DNA of 64,000 nt from Pengzhenrongella sicca. Lineage in GTDB: Bacteria > Actinomycetota > Actinomycetes > Actinomycetales > Cellulomonadaceae. A program made the translations under genes and the position numbers. Shown one piece after another: positions 51,296 to 60,275 of the stretch. The first letter of the stretch is position 1, and each line of letters begins with the position of its first letter. Below the pieces are notes generated by a model that did no database searches, had not been told where the DNA came from, and worked only from the letters and a program-made list of their open reading frames with translations. The stretch is from positions 2,914,001 through 2,978,000 of the forward strand of contig NZ_CP071868.1 of assembly GCF_017569225.1 (NCBI RefSeq), in the 5' to 3' direction.

Positions 51296-52856
51296 CACCC
51301 TCGAGCACCTCCGCGACCCGCCAGCCGGCCGCGGTCCACGCGAGGCTGAGCACCACCGACCGGGCGGGCGCCGCGGGAACCTCGACCGGGGCCCCCTCCC
51401 CCACCGGGACCCGCCGATGCGCCGTCACCGCCGAGGTGACCTCGACGCGGGCCTCCGCGGCCGCCGCGCCCTCCGCGCCCTCCGCGGCGGCCGCGCCCTC
51501 CGCGGCGTCCCGTTCGCCGTCGACCCGGCGCGCGGCGAGCACCGATACGGACAGCCCCTCCAGGCGCTCGCCCGCTCCCGCGAGGGTGTCGAGCAGCGCC
51601 CGGTCCGCGCGGTGCGCCCCGCCGCCCTCGATGTCGACGTCGACGAGGCCCGCGGGGTCGCCGCTCGCGAGGACCGCGGCCCGCCGCTGCGTCAGGGCGA
51701 CTGCCGCGGCCACCGGGTCCGGCCTGGCCGCCGCCGGCGCTGGGCTGGAGGCCGCCGCCGGCGCTGGGCTGGAGGCCGCCGCCGGCGCTGGGCCGGCGCC
51801 CGGCGCACCGGCACGCAGCGTGGCGAATCCCGCAGCGCCGAGGGCGACGGACCCGAGCACCGCCGCAGTCGCGGCCACGGTCCACGCTCGTCGAGACCGG
51901 AACCGGGTCCGCTCGCGCGAGTGCGTCCGCCCCGCCGTGCGCACCGATCCCGGGCTCGGACGGGCGGCGAGCCGCGCGAGCGCGGTGCGGGCAAGCACCG
52001 CCGCGTCCGGGACTGCGATCGGCTCGGGCGCCGCGGCGGCGTAGCACCGCGACGCGAGCTCGGCCGCCGACGGCCGCTGCCCGGGCCCCTCGGCGCAGGC
52101 GCGCGCGAGCACCTCGCGCAGCTCCGGCGCGCCGTCAGGCCCGAGGGCCGCGAGAGCGACGCGCCCGAGCGCGAACACGTCGGCGGCGGGTGTCGCCGGC
52201 TCGCCGCGTGCGAGCTCCGGGGCCGCGAACCCCGGTGTGCCCCCGCCCGGGCGCGCGGCGGCCGCGCCGAGAAGGTCCACGAGCACCGGCCGCCCCTCGG
52301 GGCCGACGACGACGTTGGCCGGGGAGACGTCGCCGTGCACGAACCCGGCGTCGTGCAGCGCCGCGAGGGCCTGCGCGGCGGGAACTGTCAGCGTGACGAC
52401 CTCGCCCGCGGTCAGCGGCGGTCGCGCCGAGAGCAGCGCTGCCAGGTCGGTGCCGGGCACCTCGGCGACGAGCACCGCCCAGCGGTCGGCACGGCCCGGC
52501 GGGGCGCCCGGCGGGGCGCCCGGCGGGGCACTGGTCGGGGCGCCGGGCACGGCGCCGTCGTCCGCAGCGGCCGAGTCGGCCGCACCATCGACCGGGACGA
52601 TCGCCACGATCTGCGCGAGGTGCTCGTGCCGCACCGCGCGCAGCGCGCCGAGCCGGTCGGTCAGGCCGGGTCCGGCGCCCCGCGGGCGAGCCGAGAGCAG
52701 CGTGACCACGACGCGGCGCCGGGCCGCCGGGCCGTCATCGCGCCCGACGGCGGCCCACGCCGGGCCGTGCGCACCGATCCCGACGGGGCCACCCAGGCGG
52801 TACCCGGCGCGCACCATCGCGGCGGCGAGGTCGCTCGGGATGGCGTCGCGCTCCAT
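51273..52856 (-). CDS. Lysine-free Ser/Thr protein kinase-like membrane protein (pseudokinase)
   Basis: The 527-residue protein has a kinase fold in residues 18-270: GIGAHG glycine loop (26-31), FVHGDVSPANVVV (catalytic-loop Asp 176, Asn 181), VLVDLLG in place of DFG (Asp 194), and GTPGFAAPEL as the APE segment. The VAIK strand reads VVVTLL with Thr 52, and there is no lysine anywhere in the sequence, so normal ATP phosphotransfer is improbable. After an Arg-rich stretch comes one helix (AATAAVLGSVALGAAGFATL), an Ala/Pro repeat region (SSPAPAA) and an outer domain of about 150 residues of unknown type. It may be a signalling scaffold or sensor. Confidence 0.85.
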   Translation of the reverse strand: MERDAIPSDLAAAMVRAGYRLGGPVGIGAHGPAWAAVGRDDGPAARRRVVVTLLSARPRGAGPGLTDRLGALRAVRHEHLAQIVAIVPVDGAADSAAADDGAVPGAPTSAPPGAPPGAPPGRADRWAVLVAEVPGTDLAALLSARPPLTAGEVVTLTVPAAQALAALHDAGFVHGDVSPANVVVGPEGRPVLVDLLGAAAARPGGGTPGFAAPELARGEPATPAADVFALGRVALAALGPDGAPELREVLARACAEGPGQRPSAAELASRCYAAAAPEPIAVPDAAVLARTALARLAARPSPGSVRTAGRTHSRERTRFRSRRAWTVAATAAVLGSVALGAAGFATLRAGAPGAGPAPAAASSPAPAAASSPAPAAARPDPVAAAVALTQRRAAVLASGDPAGLVDVDIEGGGAHRADRALLDTLAGAGERLEGLSVSVLAARRVDGERDAAEGAAAAEGAEGAAAAEARVEVTSAVTAHRRVPVGEGAPVEVPAAPARSVVLSLAWTAAGWRVAEVLEGATAAAAP

Positions 52857-52910
52857 CTCGCCATCGAACCGCGCCCCGGCGGGCCGGCGACGTTGTCCAC
52901 AGGCGGCACG

Positions 52911-53942
52911 TCAGCCGAGGTCGACGACTCGCCGCTCGCGCGCGCTGGCCGTGGCGGCCTCGAGCACCTGCGCGGTGCGTACGGCGTCCGCCGGGTCGAC
53001 CGGCACCAGCCCGCCGGCGCGGACCCACCGGTCGACGGCGATGTAGAAGTCGACGTGACCGCCGGGCGCCCGCGGCACCGCGGTGCGCTCGGCGCCGCGC
53101 ACGAGCCAGCCCTCGTGCCCGTCGACGCCGCCGGGTGCGGCCTCGTCGAGGGCCGCGAACGGCGTCGGCTCGCCCTCGAACGACGTCACCAGGTAGGCGC
53201 CGCGGCTACCGAGCACGCGGGTCCGCGGGCCGGGCGCGCCGGCCAGCCCGCCCGCCATCAGGTGGCTGACGACGCCGCCAGGGTGCTGCAGGGCGAGGAA
53301 GACGTCGTCGGGCGCCGGCGTGGTCAGGGCGCGGATCTCCGCGTAGACGCTCGTCGCGGGCCCGAAGAGCTGGACCGCGGAATCGACCAGGTGCGCGCCG
53401 AGGTCGAGCAGGAGGCCGCCCGAGACGAGGTCGTTCTCGCGCCACCGGTCCTTCGGGACGGGCCGGAACCGCTCCCAGCGCCGCTCGAACCGGTGCACGG
53501 TCCCGAGCGCGCCGTCGGCCAGCAGCGCGCGCAGCGTGAGCTGCTCGCTGTCCCAGCGCCGGTTCTGGAAGACGGTGAGCGGCACGCCCGCGGCGGCGGC
53601 GGCGTCGACCACGGTGCGGGCACCGGCGGCGTCGGGCGCGAGCGGCTTGTCGACGACCAGCGGGACGCCCGCGCCGATCAGCGCGAGCGCGTTCTCGACG
53701 TGGTTGCCGGTTGGGCTCGCGACGACCACGACGTCGAAGTCACCCGCGCGCTCGAGCAGCGCCGCGACGTCGGCCACCACGTCGACGCCGGGCCAGTCGC
53801 CGCGCGCCGCGGCCGCCCGCTCGGGGTTGCGCACCACGACGTGCGTGACCGCCGCCCCGGCGGCGCGCAGCAACCGCGCGTGGATCCCCCGCCCGGAGTC
53901 CCCGTACCCGACGATCGCGACCCGCAGCTGCCCAGAAGTCAT
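52911..53942 (-). CDS. Gfo/Idh/MocA-family oxidoreductase
   Basis: The 343-residue NAD(P)-dependent oxidoreductase has the N-terminal Rossmann motif VAIVGYGDSGRGIHARLLRA, then VVVASPTGNHVENALALIGA and the VVDKPLAPDAAGA segment (EKP-type, with the catalytic lysine). The C-terminal domain contains LLLDLGAHLVDSAVQLFGPA with a histidine usually involved in catalysis. The substrate is probably a sugar or cyclitol, not known here. It starts at an ATG with TAGGGT 7 bases upstream. Confidence 0.92.
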   Translation of the reverse strand: MTSGQLRVAIVGYGDSGRGIHARLLRAAGAAVTHVVVRNPERAAAARGDWPGVDVVADVAALLERAGDFDVVVVASPTGNHVENALALIGAGVPLVVDKPLAPDAAGARTVVDAAAAAGVPLTVFQNRRWDSEQLTLRALLADGALGTVHRFERRWERFRPVPKDRWRENDLVSGGLLLDLGAHLVDSAVQLFGPATSVYAEIRALTTPAPDDVFLALQHPGGVVSHLMAGGLAGAPGPRTRVLGSRGAYLVTSFEGEPTPFAALDEAAPGGVDGHEGWLVRGAERTAVPRAPGGHVDFYIAVDRWVRAGGLVPVDPADAVRTAQVLEAATASARERRVVDLG

Positions 53943-53948
53943 CCAGCC

Positions 53949-53954
53949 ACCCTA
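53949..53954 (-). promoter_or_regulatory. -10-like hexamer TAGGGT of a leaderless transcript
   Basis: On the minus strand TAGGGT ends 7 bases before the ATG at 53942 of the oxidoreductase gene. Confidence 0.5.
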
Positions 53955-53973
53955 TGCACCCGAACGCTGGGGT

Positions 53974-56226
53974 TCAGCGCAGCCGGGCGGGCCACCAGAC
54001 GCGCGGGCCGATGTCGTGCACCAGCGCAGGGACGAGCAGGCTGCGCACCACGAGCGTGTCGATCAGCACGCCGAACGCGACGATGAACGCCAGCTGCGCC
54101 AGGAACGCGAGCGGGATGATGCCGAGCGCCGCGAACGTCGCCGCGAGCACGACCCCGGCGGACGTGATCACCCCGCCCGTCACGGCCAGGCCGCGCAGCA
54201 CGCCCTCACGCGTGCCGAACCGCAGGGACTCCTCGCGCACGCGCGTCATCAGGAAGATCGAGTAGTCGACGCCGAGCGCGATGAGGAACGTGAACGCGTA
54301 CAGCGGGACGGACGGATCGGCGGCCGGGAAGTCGAGCACGTGGTTGAACACGACGGCCGAGACGCCGAGCGCGGCCGCGAACGACAGCACGTTGGCGCCC
54401 GTGAGCAGCGCGGCGGCGATGACGGAGCGCAGCAGCAGGGCGAGGATGACGAAGATGACCAGCAGCACGACCGGGACGATCACCTTCAGGTCGCGCACGC
54501 TCGCGTCCTGGGTGTCGAGTGTCTCGGCGGCGGCCCCGCCCACGAGCGCGTCCGGCGCGACGTCGTGGACGGCGCCGCGCACGTCACGCACGGTCTGCAC
54601 GCCCTCCTGCGAGTCGGCGGATGCCTCGGTGATCACGTCCACCCGGATCAGGCCGTCGACGACGACGGGCTCGGCGGCCTCGGCGCCGGCGGGGGGCCCG
54701 GACGTCTGCGCGCCGGTGAAGTACGCCGCGGACGTGACGCCCGCGACCTCCTGCGCGGCGGCGAGCACGGCCGCCGCCTCCGCCTCGGGGGCGATCACGA
54801 CTGCCGGCTGGACCGCGCCGGCCGGGAAGTGCTCGGCGAGCTGCTCCTGGCCGGAGACGGCGTCGACGTCGGTGAGGAACACGTCGGCCTGGCTCGAGCC
54901 GCCCGCGCGCAGCGTCGGCAGGAACGCCGCGCCTACGGCCAGCGCGAGCGCGGTGAGCACCCAGACGCGGCGCGGGTTTCGCCCGATCGTGCGGGCGAGG
55001 CGGCCCCAGCCGCCGGACATCAGCTCCGCCGTCGGGATCGTCCCCTCGACGAAGTCGGCGCCGCCGGCATGGGCCGCGACGTCGACCGGCCGGGGCACCC
55101 GCGGCCAGAACACCGCGCGCGAGAACCGGCCGAGCACGAGCAGGAACGCCGGGAGCAGCGTCAGCACGGCGACGAACGCCGAGACGATGCCGATCGCGCC
55201 GACCGGTCCGAGGCTCTTGTTCGACGCGAGGTCGGACAGGGTCAGGCACAGCAGGCCCGCGATCACCGTTCCGGCGCTCGCCGCGATCGGCGCGATCGAC
55301 ACCCGCAGCGCGCGGCGCATGGCCGTCGCGGGGCTCGCGATGTGCCGCAGCTCCTCGCGGTAGCGCGCCACCAGCAGCAGCGCGTAGTCCACCGACGCCC
55401 CGACGACGAGGATCGAGAGGATGCCCTGGGTCTGCCCGTTGAGGGTCAGCGTGCCGTTCTTGGCGAGGTGGTAGACGACCAGGGCCGCGGCGCACAGCGC
55501 GAACACCGCGGTGATGATGACGACGAACGGCAGGAACGGCGAGCGGTACACCACCACGAGGATGAGCAGGACGGCCCCGAGGGCGACGAGCAGAAGCACC
55601 ACGTCGATCCCGCCGAAGGCCGTGACCAGGTCGGCGACGAACCCGGCCGGGCCGGTGACCCATGCGTTGAGCTCGAGCTCGCCGGCGTCGGACGCGCTCG
55701 CCCCGAGGTCCGCGCTCAGGCCGTCGCGCACCGCGGCGACGACGGCGCCGACGACGCCCTCGTCGTCGGCCAGCGTGCCCTCGGCCGCCTCCCCGTCGAG
55801 GGACAGCGGGATCAGCAGCGCGGCGTCGTCCTCGGACGGCGCGACCACGGGATCGGCGGTCAGCACGTCGCCGACGGCGGCGGGGTCCCCCGCTGCGGGG
55901 TCCGCCCCCGGGATGGGCAAGTCGGCGATCTCCCCGGCGAACTGCTCGACCGCGGCGAGCTGCTCGGGCGTGATGACGTCACCCGACGCCGAGGTGAGCA
56001 CCACGAGCGCGGGCAGGGTCGGGTTCGCCACGAACGCGCGGTTCAGCTCGGCCGCGCGGGTCGACTCGGCCGAGGCCGGCAGGAAGGTCGCGGCGTCGTT
56101 GCTCTGGACCTGGGACAGCTGGCCCTGCGCCATGCCGCCGAACGCGCCGATGCCGAGCCAGACGCCCAGAGCGACAACAATGGCTACGGCCCGCAGGAGC
56201 GTGGCTCCCCTCGAATTACTCAGCAT
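53974..56226 (-). CDS. MMPL-family RND transporter
   Basis: The 750-residue membrane transporter has the MmpL/YdfJ layout: helix 1 (TLLRAVAIVVALGVWLGIGA), a large outer domain (QVQSNDAATFLPASAEST), five helices (LLLVALGAVLLILVVVYRSP, GASVDYALLLVARYREEL), then a second copy with outer domain and helices containing FTFLIALGVDYSIFLMTRVR. The two GxxxDY segments hold the proton-relay Asp-Tyr pairs. Such proteins export lipids or drugs. It is divergent from a MarR gene whose palindromic operator covers the first codon. The ATG at 56226 is used; an ATG at 56238 in the same frame adds four residues. Confidence 0.9.
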   Translation of the reverse strand: MLSNSRGATLLRAVAIVVALGVWLGIGAFGGMAQGQLSQVQSNDAATFLPASAESTRAAELNRAFVANPTLPALVVLTSASGDVITPEQLAAVEQFAGEIADLPIPGADPAAGDPAAVGDVLTADPVVAPSEDDAALLIPLSLDGEAAEGTLADDEGVVGAVVAAVRDGLSADLGASASDAGELELNAWVTGPAGFVADLVTAFGGIDVVLLLVALGAVLLILVVVYRSPFLPFVVIITAVFALCAAALVVYHLAKNGTLTLNGQTQGILSILVVGASVDYALLLVARYREELRHIASPATAMRRALRVSIAPIAASAGTVIAGLLCLTLSDLASNKSLGPVGAIGIVSAFVAVLTLLPAFLLVLGRFSRAVFWPRVPRPVDVAAHAGGADFVEGTIPTAELMSGGWGRLARTIGRNPRRVWVLTALALAVGAAFLPTLRAGGSSQADVFLTDVDAVSGQEQLAEHFPAGAVQPAVVIAPEAEAAAVLAAAQEVAGVTSAAYFTGAQTSGPPAGAEAAEPVVVDGLIRVDVITEASADSQEGVQTVRDVRGAVHDVAPDALVGGAAAETLDTQDASVRDLKVIVPVVLLVIFVILALLLRSVIAAALLTGANVLSFAAALGVSAVVFNHVLDFPAADPSVPLYAFTFLIALGVDYSIFLMTRVREESLRFGTREGVLRGLAVTGGVITSAGVVLAATFAALGIIPLAFLAQLAFIVAFGVLIDTLVVRSLLVPALVHDIGPRVWWPARLR

Positions 56227-56234
56227 GCTGAGTA
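56217..56234. promoter_or_regulatory. 18-base perfect palindrome, candidate MarR operator
   Basis: TACTCAGCATGCTGAGTA is exactly self-complementary. It covers the ATG of the MMPL gene and precedes the MarR gene by two bases, so a bound MarR dimer could block both divergent genes. Confidence 0.7.
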
Positions 56235-56236
56235 TC

Positions 56237-56722
56237 ATGGGCAAGGACCGGCCTGAGAGCAAGTGGGGAGGGCGCGTGGCGCAGGACATCTCGCGGTGGC
56301 CCACCGGCCGGATGCTCTCCAGCGCGGCCCGCCGGGTCGAGCGCGAGTGGAACGCCCACCTCGCCGGCTGGGACCTGAACCACGCGAGCCTCCCCGTCCT
56401 GGTGCTGCTCGCGCAGCGCGACCACTCCCAGCGCGAGCTCGCTGCGGCGACCGGTGTCACCGAGCAGACGATGAGCCGGATCCTCGCGCGGATGGAACGC
56501 ACCGGGTACCTCACGCGCGTACCGCATCGCGACGACAAGCGCCGGCACGTCATCTCACTGAGCCCGGCGGGCCTGGCCACCATGCGTGAGGCGGCGGATG
56601 TCGGCGTCGCCGAGGCGATGACGACCCGCGGCCTGAGCGCCGAGCAGGTCGTCCAGCTGCGCGAGCTGCTCACGGTGATGATGCGCGAGCCACCCGAGGC
56701 CGGATCCGACACCGGCGGCTAA
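56237..56722 (+). CDS. MarR-family transcriptional regulator
   Basis: The product is 161 residues from the ATG at 56237. [20 protein letters not shown] begins the dimerisation helices. The winged helix is [40 protein letters not shown] and [14 protein letters not shown]. Possible starts are ATG 56225 (inside the palindrome), ATG 56237 and GTG 56276 (after GGGGAGGG, beginning VAQDISRW); the last is a real alternative, because the conserved part starts there. Divergence from an MMPL exporter indicates a ligand-responsive repressor of efflux. Confidence 0.88.
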   Translation: MGKDRPESKWGGRVAQDISRWPTGRMLSSAARRVEREWNAHLAGWDLNHASLPVLVLLAQRDHSQRELAAATGVTEQTMSRILARMERTGYLTRVPHRDDKRRHVISLSPAGLATMREAADVGVAEAMTTRGLSAEQVVQLRELLTVMMREPPEAGSDTGG

Positions 56723-56725
56723 CCT
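56720..56725 (+). promoter_or_regulatory. -10-like hexamer TAACCT of a leaderless transcript
   Basis: TAACCT ends 8 bases before the GTG at 56733 of lipB and contains the MarR stop codon. Confidence 0.5.
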
Positions 56726-56732
56726 GGGCAGC

Positions 56733-57392
56733 GTGCTGTTCGTCGAGCTCGACCTCGGTTCCCGCCTCGCTGACTACCGCGAGACCTGGGACCTGCAGCG
56801 CGGGCTCCACGCGCAGGTCGCCGCAGGCAGCTCGCCCGACACGGTGCTGCTGTGCGAGCACGAGAGCGTCTACACCGCGGGCCGACGCACGGCGACGACC
56901 GACCGTCCCGTCGACGGGACTCCCGTCGTCGACGTCGACCGCGGCGGCAAGATCACCTGGCACGGCCCCGGACAGCTCGTGGGCTATCCGATCGTGCGGC
57001 TCGGCGACCCGGTCGACGTCGTCGCGTACGTCCGGGCGCTTGAGCAGGCGCTGATCGAGGTGTGCGCGGGGTTTGACCTCGAGGCGATCCGCGTCGAGGG
57101 CCGCAGCGGCGTCTGGTTCCCCGCCGACGGCGCGCGCCGCGAGCGCAAGGTCGCCGCCGTCGGGATCCGCGTCGCGCGCGGCGTGACGATGCACGGCTTC
57201 GCCCTGAACTGCGACCCCGACCTCGCGGCGTTCACGCGGATCGTCCCGTGCGGCATCCCGGACGCGGACGTCACGTCGCTGTCCGCCGAGGCGGGCCGCC
57301 CCATCACGATCGCCGACGTCGTCGCGCCGGTGCGCGAGCGGCTCGACCACGCGCTCGCGCCCCAGCTCGCCGTCGGCCGCGCGGCCGCCTGA
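56733..57392 (+). CDS. lipB: Octanoyl-[acyl carrier protein]:protein octanoyltransferase
   Basis: The 219-residue enzyme moves the octanoyl group from acyl carrier protein to the lipoyl-domain lysine, step one of lipoate synthesis. [20 protein letters not shown] is the signature. The catalytic pair is lysine 139 ([10 protein letters not shown]) and cysteine 173 ([14 protein letters not shown]). [11 protein letters not shown] is conserved. It starts at a GTG just after the MarR gene. Its targets include SucB. The partner lipA is separated only by a flavodoxin gene on the other strand. Confidence 0.95.
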   Translation: MLFVELDLGSRLADYRETWDLQRGLHAQVAAGSSPDTVLLCEHESVYTAGRRTATTDRPVDGTPVVDVDRGGKITWHGPGQLVGYPIVRLGDPVDVVAYVRALEQALIEVCAGFDLEAIRVEGRSGVWFPADGARRERKVAAVGIRVARGVTMHGFALNCDPDLAAFTRIVPCGIPDADVTSLSAEAGRPITIADVVAPVRERLDHALAPQLAVGRAAA

Positions 57393-57426
57393 GCCTGCGC
57401 CCGCGCCTGCCGCGCCCGCGCCTGCC

Positions 57427-57936
57427 TCAGCCGCGCCCGGCGCGCGGGCGAGCGTGCAGCTTCGCGGCGATGGACTCGGCCCACAGGTCGATCTCCTCGA
57501 AGTCGCGGTAGTCCCCCGGCTTCGCGCCGACCATCGCGACCAGCCCGCGCTCGGCCATGCCAAGCTCGCTGCGCTCGACCCGGCCGCCGAACTCGTGCTG
57601 GCCGACGGGCGCGAGGCGCCGCACGAGGTAGCCGACGTCGTCGGGCCGCTCGGACGGGCGCGGCGGGTTCCCGATCGGGCCCGACCAGAACAGCCAGAGC
57701 GCGACCTCGGCGAGCTGCGCCTCGAACCGGTCCGCGAGCGCGCGGACCGAAGCCGTCAGCCGGCCGACGTAGACGGCGGACCCGAGCACGACGGCGTCGT
57801 ACTCGTCGATGCTCGTCACGTCGTCCGGGTCGAGGATCGTCACCCCGTGCCCGGCGCGCTCGAGCACCTCGGCGATGGCCGCCCCGATCTCGCGCGTGGA
57901 CCCGTGCCGCGAACCGACCGTTACGAGAACCTGCAT
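57427..57936 (-). CDS. Flavodoxin-like protein (HemG-type domain)
   Basis: The 169-residue protein starts MQVLVTVGSRHGSTREIGAA, the phosphate loop that binds FMN, followed by YDAVVLGSAVYVGRLTASVR and LALWLFWSGP-like central strands. It fits the flavodoxin/menaquinone-dependent protoporphyrinogen oxidase group; the exact reaction cannot be told. It sits on the minus strand between lipB and lipA. Flavodoxins can reduce radical-SAM enzymes, and LipA is one, so a supporting role is conceivable though unproven. A GGAGGCGC site precedes the ATG. Confidence 0.85.
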   Translation of the reverse strand: MQVLVTVGSRHGSTREIGAAIAEVLERAGHGVTILDPDDVTSIDEYDAVVLGSAVYVGRLTASVRALADRFEAQLAEVALWLFWSGPIGNPPRPSERPDDVGYLVRRLAPVGQHEFGGRVERSELGMAERGLVAMVGAKPGDYRDFEEIDLWAESIAAKLHARPRAGRG

Positions 57937-58062
57937 GGCCTGCGCCTCCTCTGCCTCGGGCGGCCGCTCCGTCGCATGCCCCCTGCAGTCCAGGCTGGGC
58001 ACGGGTTTGCCCGCTCGCGCGGGCCAGAAGTCCCAGGTCGGGACGTTCTGCGGGCGCTGACG

Positions 58063-58068
58063 TAGGCT
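58063..58068 (+). promoter_or_regulatory. -10-like hexamer TAGGCT of a leaderless transcript
   Basis: TAGGCT ends 8 bases before the GTG at 58076 of lipA. Confidence 0.55.
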
Positions 58069-58075
58069 GACGAGC

Positions 58076-59077
58076 GTGACCATCGCACCCGAAGGACGGC
58101 GCATGCTCCGGGTCGAGGCCCGCAACGCTGCGACCCCGATCGAGAAGAAGCCGGCGTGGATCAAGACCCGCGCGACGATGGGACCGGAGTACTCCGAGCT
58201 CAAATCCCTGGTCAAGCGCGAGGGCCTGCACACGGTCTGCGAGGAGGCCGGCTGCCCGAACATCTTCGAGTGCTGGGAGGACCGCGAGGCGACCTTCCTC
58301 ATCGGCGGCGACCAGTGCACGCGCCGCTGCGACTTCTGCCAGATCGACACCGGCAAGCCCGCCGACCTCGACACCGACGAGCCGCGTCGCGTCGCGGAGT
58401 CGGTCGAGGCGATGGGCCTGAAGTACGCGACGATCACGGGCGTCGCGCGCGACGACCTGGCCGACGGCGGCGCGTGGCTCTACGCCGAGACCGTCCGCCA
58501 GATCCACACCCGCAATGCCGGGACCGGCGTCGAGCTGCTCATCCCCGACTTCAACGCGATCCCCGAGCTGCTCACCGAGGTGTTCTCCTCTCGCCCCGAG
58601 GTCCTCGCGCACAACCTCGAGACCGTGCCTCGCATCTTCAAGCAGATCCGCCCCGCGTTCCGGTACGAGCGCTCGCTCTCGGTGTTGACCTCGGCGCGCG
58701 ACGCCGGGCTCGTGACGAAGTCGAACCTCATCCTCGGGATGGGCGAGACGACCGCCGAGGCGGCCGAGGCCCTCGCTGACCTGCACGCGGCCGGCTGCGA
58801 CCTCGTGACGATCAACCAGTACCTGCGCCCGTCGGTGCGCCACCACCCCGTCGACCGGTGGGTCCGGCCCGAGGAGTTCGTCGAGCTGTCCGCCGAGGCC
58901 GAGCGCCTCGGCTTCCTCGGCGTCATGGCCGGGCCGCTGGTGCGCTCGTCCTACCGCGCGGGCCGGCTGTGGGGCCAGGCGATGCGCCGGCGCGGGCAGG
59001 AGATCCCCGCGGCGCTCGCGCACCTCGGCGAGGCGCGCACGTCGCGCCAGGAGGCCGCGAGCCTGCTCGCCCGCTGA
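58076..59077 (+). CDS. lipA: Lipoyl synthase (radical SAM)
   Basis: The 333-residue enzyme inserts two sulfurs into octanoyl-lysine. The auxiliary cluster is bound by C55, C60 and C66 ([16 protein letters not shown]). The radical-SAM cluster is at C81, C85 and C88 ([10 protein letters not shown]). [46 protein letters not shown] and the C-terminal arginine-serine VRSSYRAG are family features. Needed for SucB and other lipoylated proteins. Confidence 0.96.
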   Translation: MTIAPEGRRMLRVEARNAATPIEKKPAWIKTRATMGPEYSELKSLVKREGLHTVCEEAGCPNIFECWEDREATFLIGGDQCTRRCDFCQIDTGKPADLDTDEPRRVAESVEAMGLKYATITGVARDDLADGGAWLYAETVRQIHTRNAGTGVELLIPDFNAIPELLTEVFSSRPEVLAHNLETVPRIFKQIRPAFRYERSLSVLTSARDAGLVTKSNLILGMGETTAEAAEALADLHAAGCDLVTINQYLRPSVRHHPVDRWVRPEEFVELSAEAERLGFLGVMAGPLVRSSYRAGRLWGQAMRRRGQEIPAALAHLGEARTSRQEAASLLAR

Positions 59078-59109
59078 CGCGAGGGCGGGAAGTCCGTCGT
59101 CGCGCCCAC

Positions 59110-59115
59110 TAGACT
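59110..59115 (+). promoter_or_regulatory. -10-like hexamer TAGACT of a leaderless transcript
   Basis: TAGACT ends 9 bases before the ATG at 59124 of the DUF4191 gene, the longest spacing of this group. Confidence 0.4.
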
Positions 59116-59123
59116 CTCGAACC

Positions 59124-59849
59124 ATGGCCCGTCAGAGCACTGGGGCGAGCGAAGCCGCCGCCAAACCCGAAAAGCCGAAGAAGATCCGCTGGTACAAGCA
59201 GGTCTGGCAGGCGTACCAGATGACCCGGAAGCAGGATCCCGCGGTCACGTGGCTCATGCTCGCCGCGTTCTTCGGCGTACTCGCCGTCGCGCTGCTCATC
59301 GGGTTCTGGTGGGGTCACTGGGTCTACATGCTGGTGCTGGGCCTGCCCTTCGGCGCGCTCGCTGCGATGTTCATCCTCGCCCGCCGCGCCGAGACGGCCG
59401 CGTACTCCCAGATCGAGGGTCAGCCCGGTGCCTCCCGCGCCGCGCTCGGCACCATCCGGCGTGGCTGGAACTTCCCCGAAGAGCCCGTCGCCGTCGACCC
59501 CCGCACCCAGGACCTCGTGTTCCGCGGCATCGGCCGGGCCGGCATCGTCCTGATCAGCGAGGGCCCGCGGGCGCGGGCCACCAAGCTCCTCGAGGTCGAG
59601 CGCAAGCGCACCAACCGCGTGCTCCCGAACGTCCCGGTGACGCTCATCCAGAGCGGCGACGACGAGGGCCAGGTACCCCTGCGCAAGCTGCCGCGCACGG
59701 TCCAGAAGCTCAAGTCCACCCTCACGGCGCAGGAGACGGCCGAGATCACCAAGCGCCTCACGGCTCTTGGCGCGGTTCGGCTGCCGGTCCCGAAGGGCAT
59801 CGACCCGATGCGCGCGCGCCCGGACCGCAAGGGGATGCGCGGGCGCTGA
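59124..59849 (+). CDS. DUF4191 membrane protein
   Basis: The 241-residue protein has a basic N-terminus and the conserved KKIRWYKQVWQAYQMTRKQD, two helices (VTWLMLAAFFGVLAVALLIG and VYMLVLGLPFGALAAMFILA) and a large cytoplasmic domain: AYSQIEGQPGASRAAL, RRGWNFPEEPVAVDPRTQDL, VFRGIGRAGIVLISEGP. M. tuberculosis Rv2219 is the counterpart between lipA and the RDD/glnA genes. Function unknown. Confidence 0.9.
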   Translation: MARQSTGASEAAAKPEKPKKIRWYKQVWQAYQMTRKQDPAVTWLMLAAFFGVLAVALLIGFWWGHWVYMLVLGLPFGALAAMFILARRAETAAYSQIEGQPGASRAALGTIRRGWNFPEEPVAVDPRTQDLVFRGIGRAGIVLISEGPRARATKLLEVERKRTNRVLPNVPVTLIQSGDDEGQVPLRKLPRTVQKLKSTLTAQETAEITKRLTALGAVRLPVPKGIDPMRARPDRKGMRGR

Positions 59850-59861
59850 GGCTGCGCCTGC

Positions 59862-60263
59862 TCAGAGCCGGACGACGACCGTCCCGGCGGCCCGGTCGTG
59901 CAGGCCACGGCCGTCTGGCCCGGTGAGCACCGCGGGCAGCACGAGGCACAGCAGCGCGGTGCGCAGCGCGGCCCGCCCGAGCCCGACGGGTCCGGGCGCG
60001 CCAACCGGCCGGACGTGGATCCCGAGCAGGCGGTGCCCGAGGGTGTGCCCGAGGGTCCCCACGAGCGCCACATGCTCGAGCGCGAAGACGCCGAGCGTCG
60101 CGAGCGGGTCACCCCCGAAGAACGCGCCCGAGATCGCCAGGCAGAGCAGCCAGTCGACCGTGAGCGCGACGACGCGACGCCCGAGCGGAGCCTGCCGGCT
60201 CGGGCCCTGAGCAGGGCTTCCGGGCCCGGTCGCCCAGGATCCGAGGTCGTCCCGCGTCGCCAC
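59862..60263 (-). CDS. RDD-family membrane protein
   Basis: The 133-residue protein has about three helices. APLGRRVVALTVDWLLCLAI is the RDD motif region (Arg then two Asp-like positions; here R and D are seen). GHTLGHRLLGIHV is the second conserved block, and LHDRAAGTVVV near the end is typical. Starts at GTG, with TAGGCT 7 bases upstream. Syntenic with Rv2219A next to glnA; possible transport or stress role, unproven. Confidence 0.88.
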   Translation of the reverse strand: MATRDDLGSWATGPGSPAQGPSRQAPLGRRVVALTVDWLLCLAISGAFFGGDPLATLGVFALEHVALVGTLGHTLGHRLLGIHVRPVGAPGPVGLGRAALRTALLCLVLPAVLTGPDGRGLHDRAAGTVVVRL

Positions 60264-60269
60264 ACCAGT

Positions 60270-60275
60270 AGCCTA
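60270..60275 (-). promoter_or_regulatory. -10-like hexamer TAGGCT of a leaderless transcript
   Basis: On the minus strand TAGGCT ends 7 bases before the GTG at 60263 of the RDD gene. Confidence 0.5.

Noticed and set aside
57393-57426. Direct repeat CGCCCGCGCCTGC after lipB as a regulatory element
   Set aside because: Two short copies in a 34-base, very GC-rich convergent gap are within what low complexity can give; no hairpin results.
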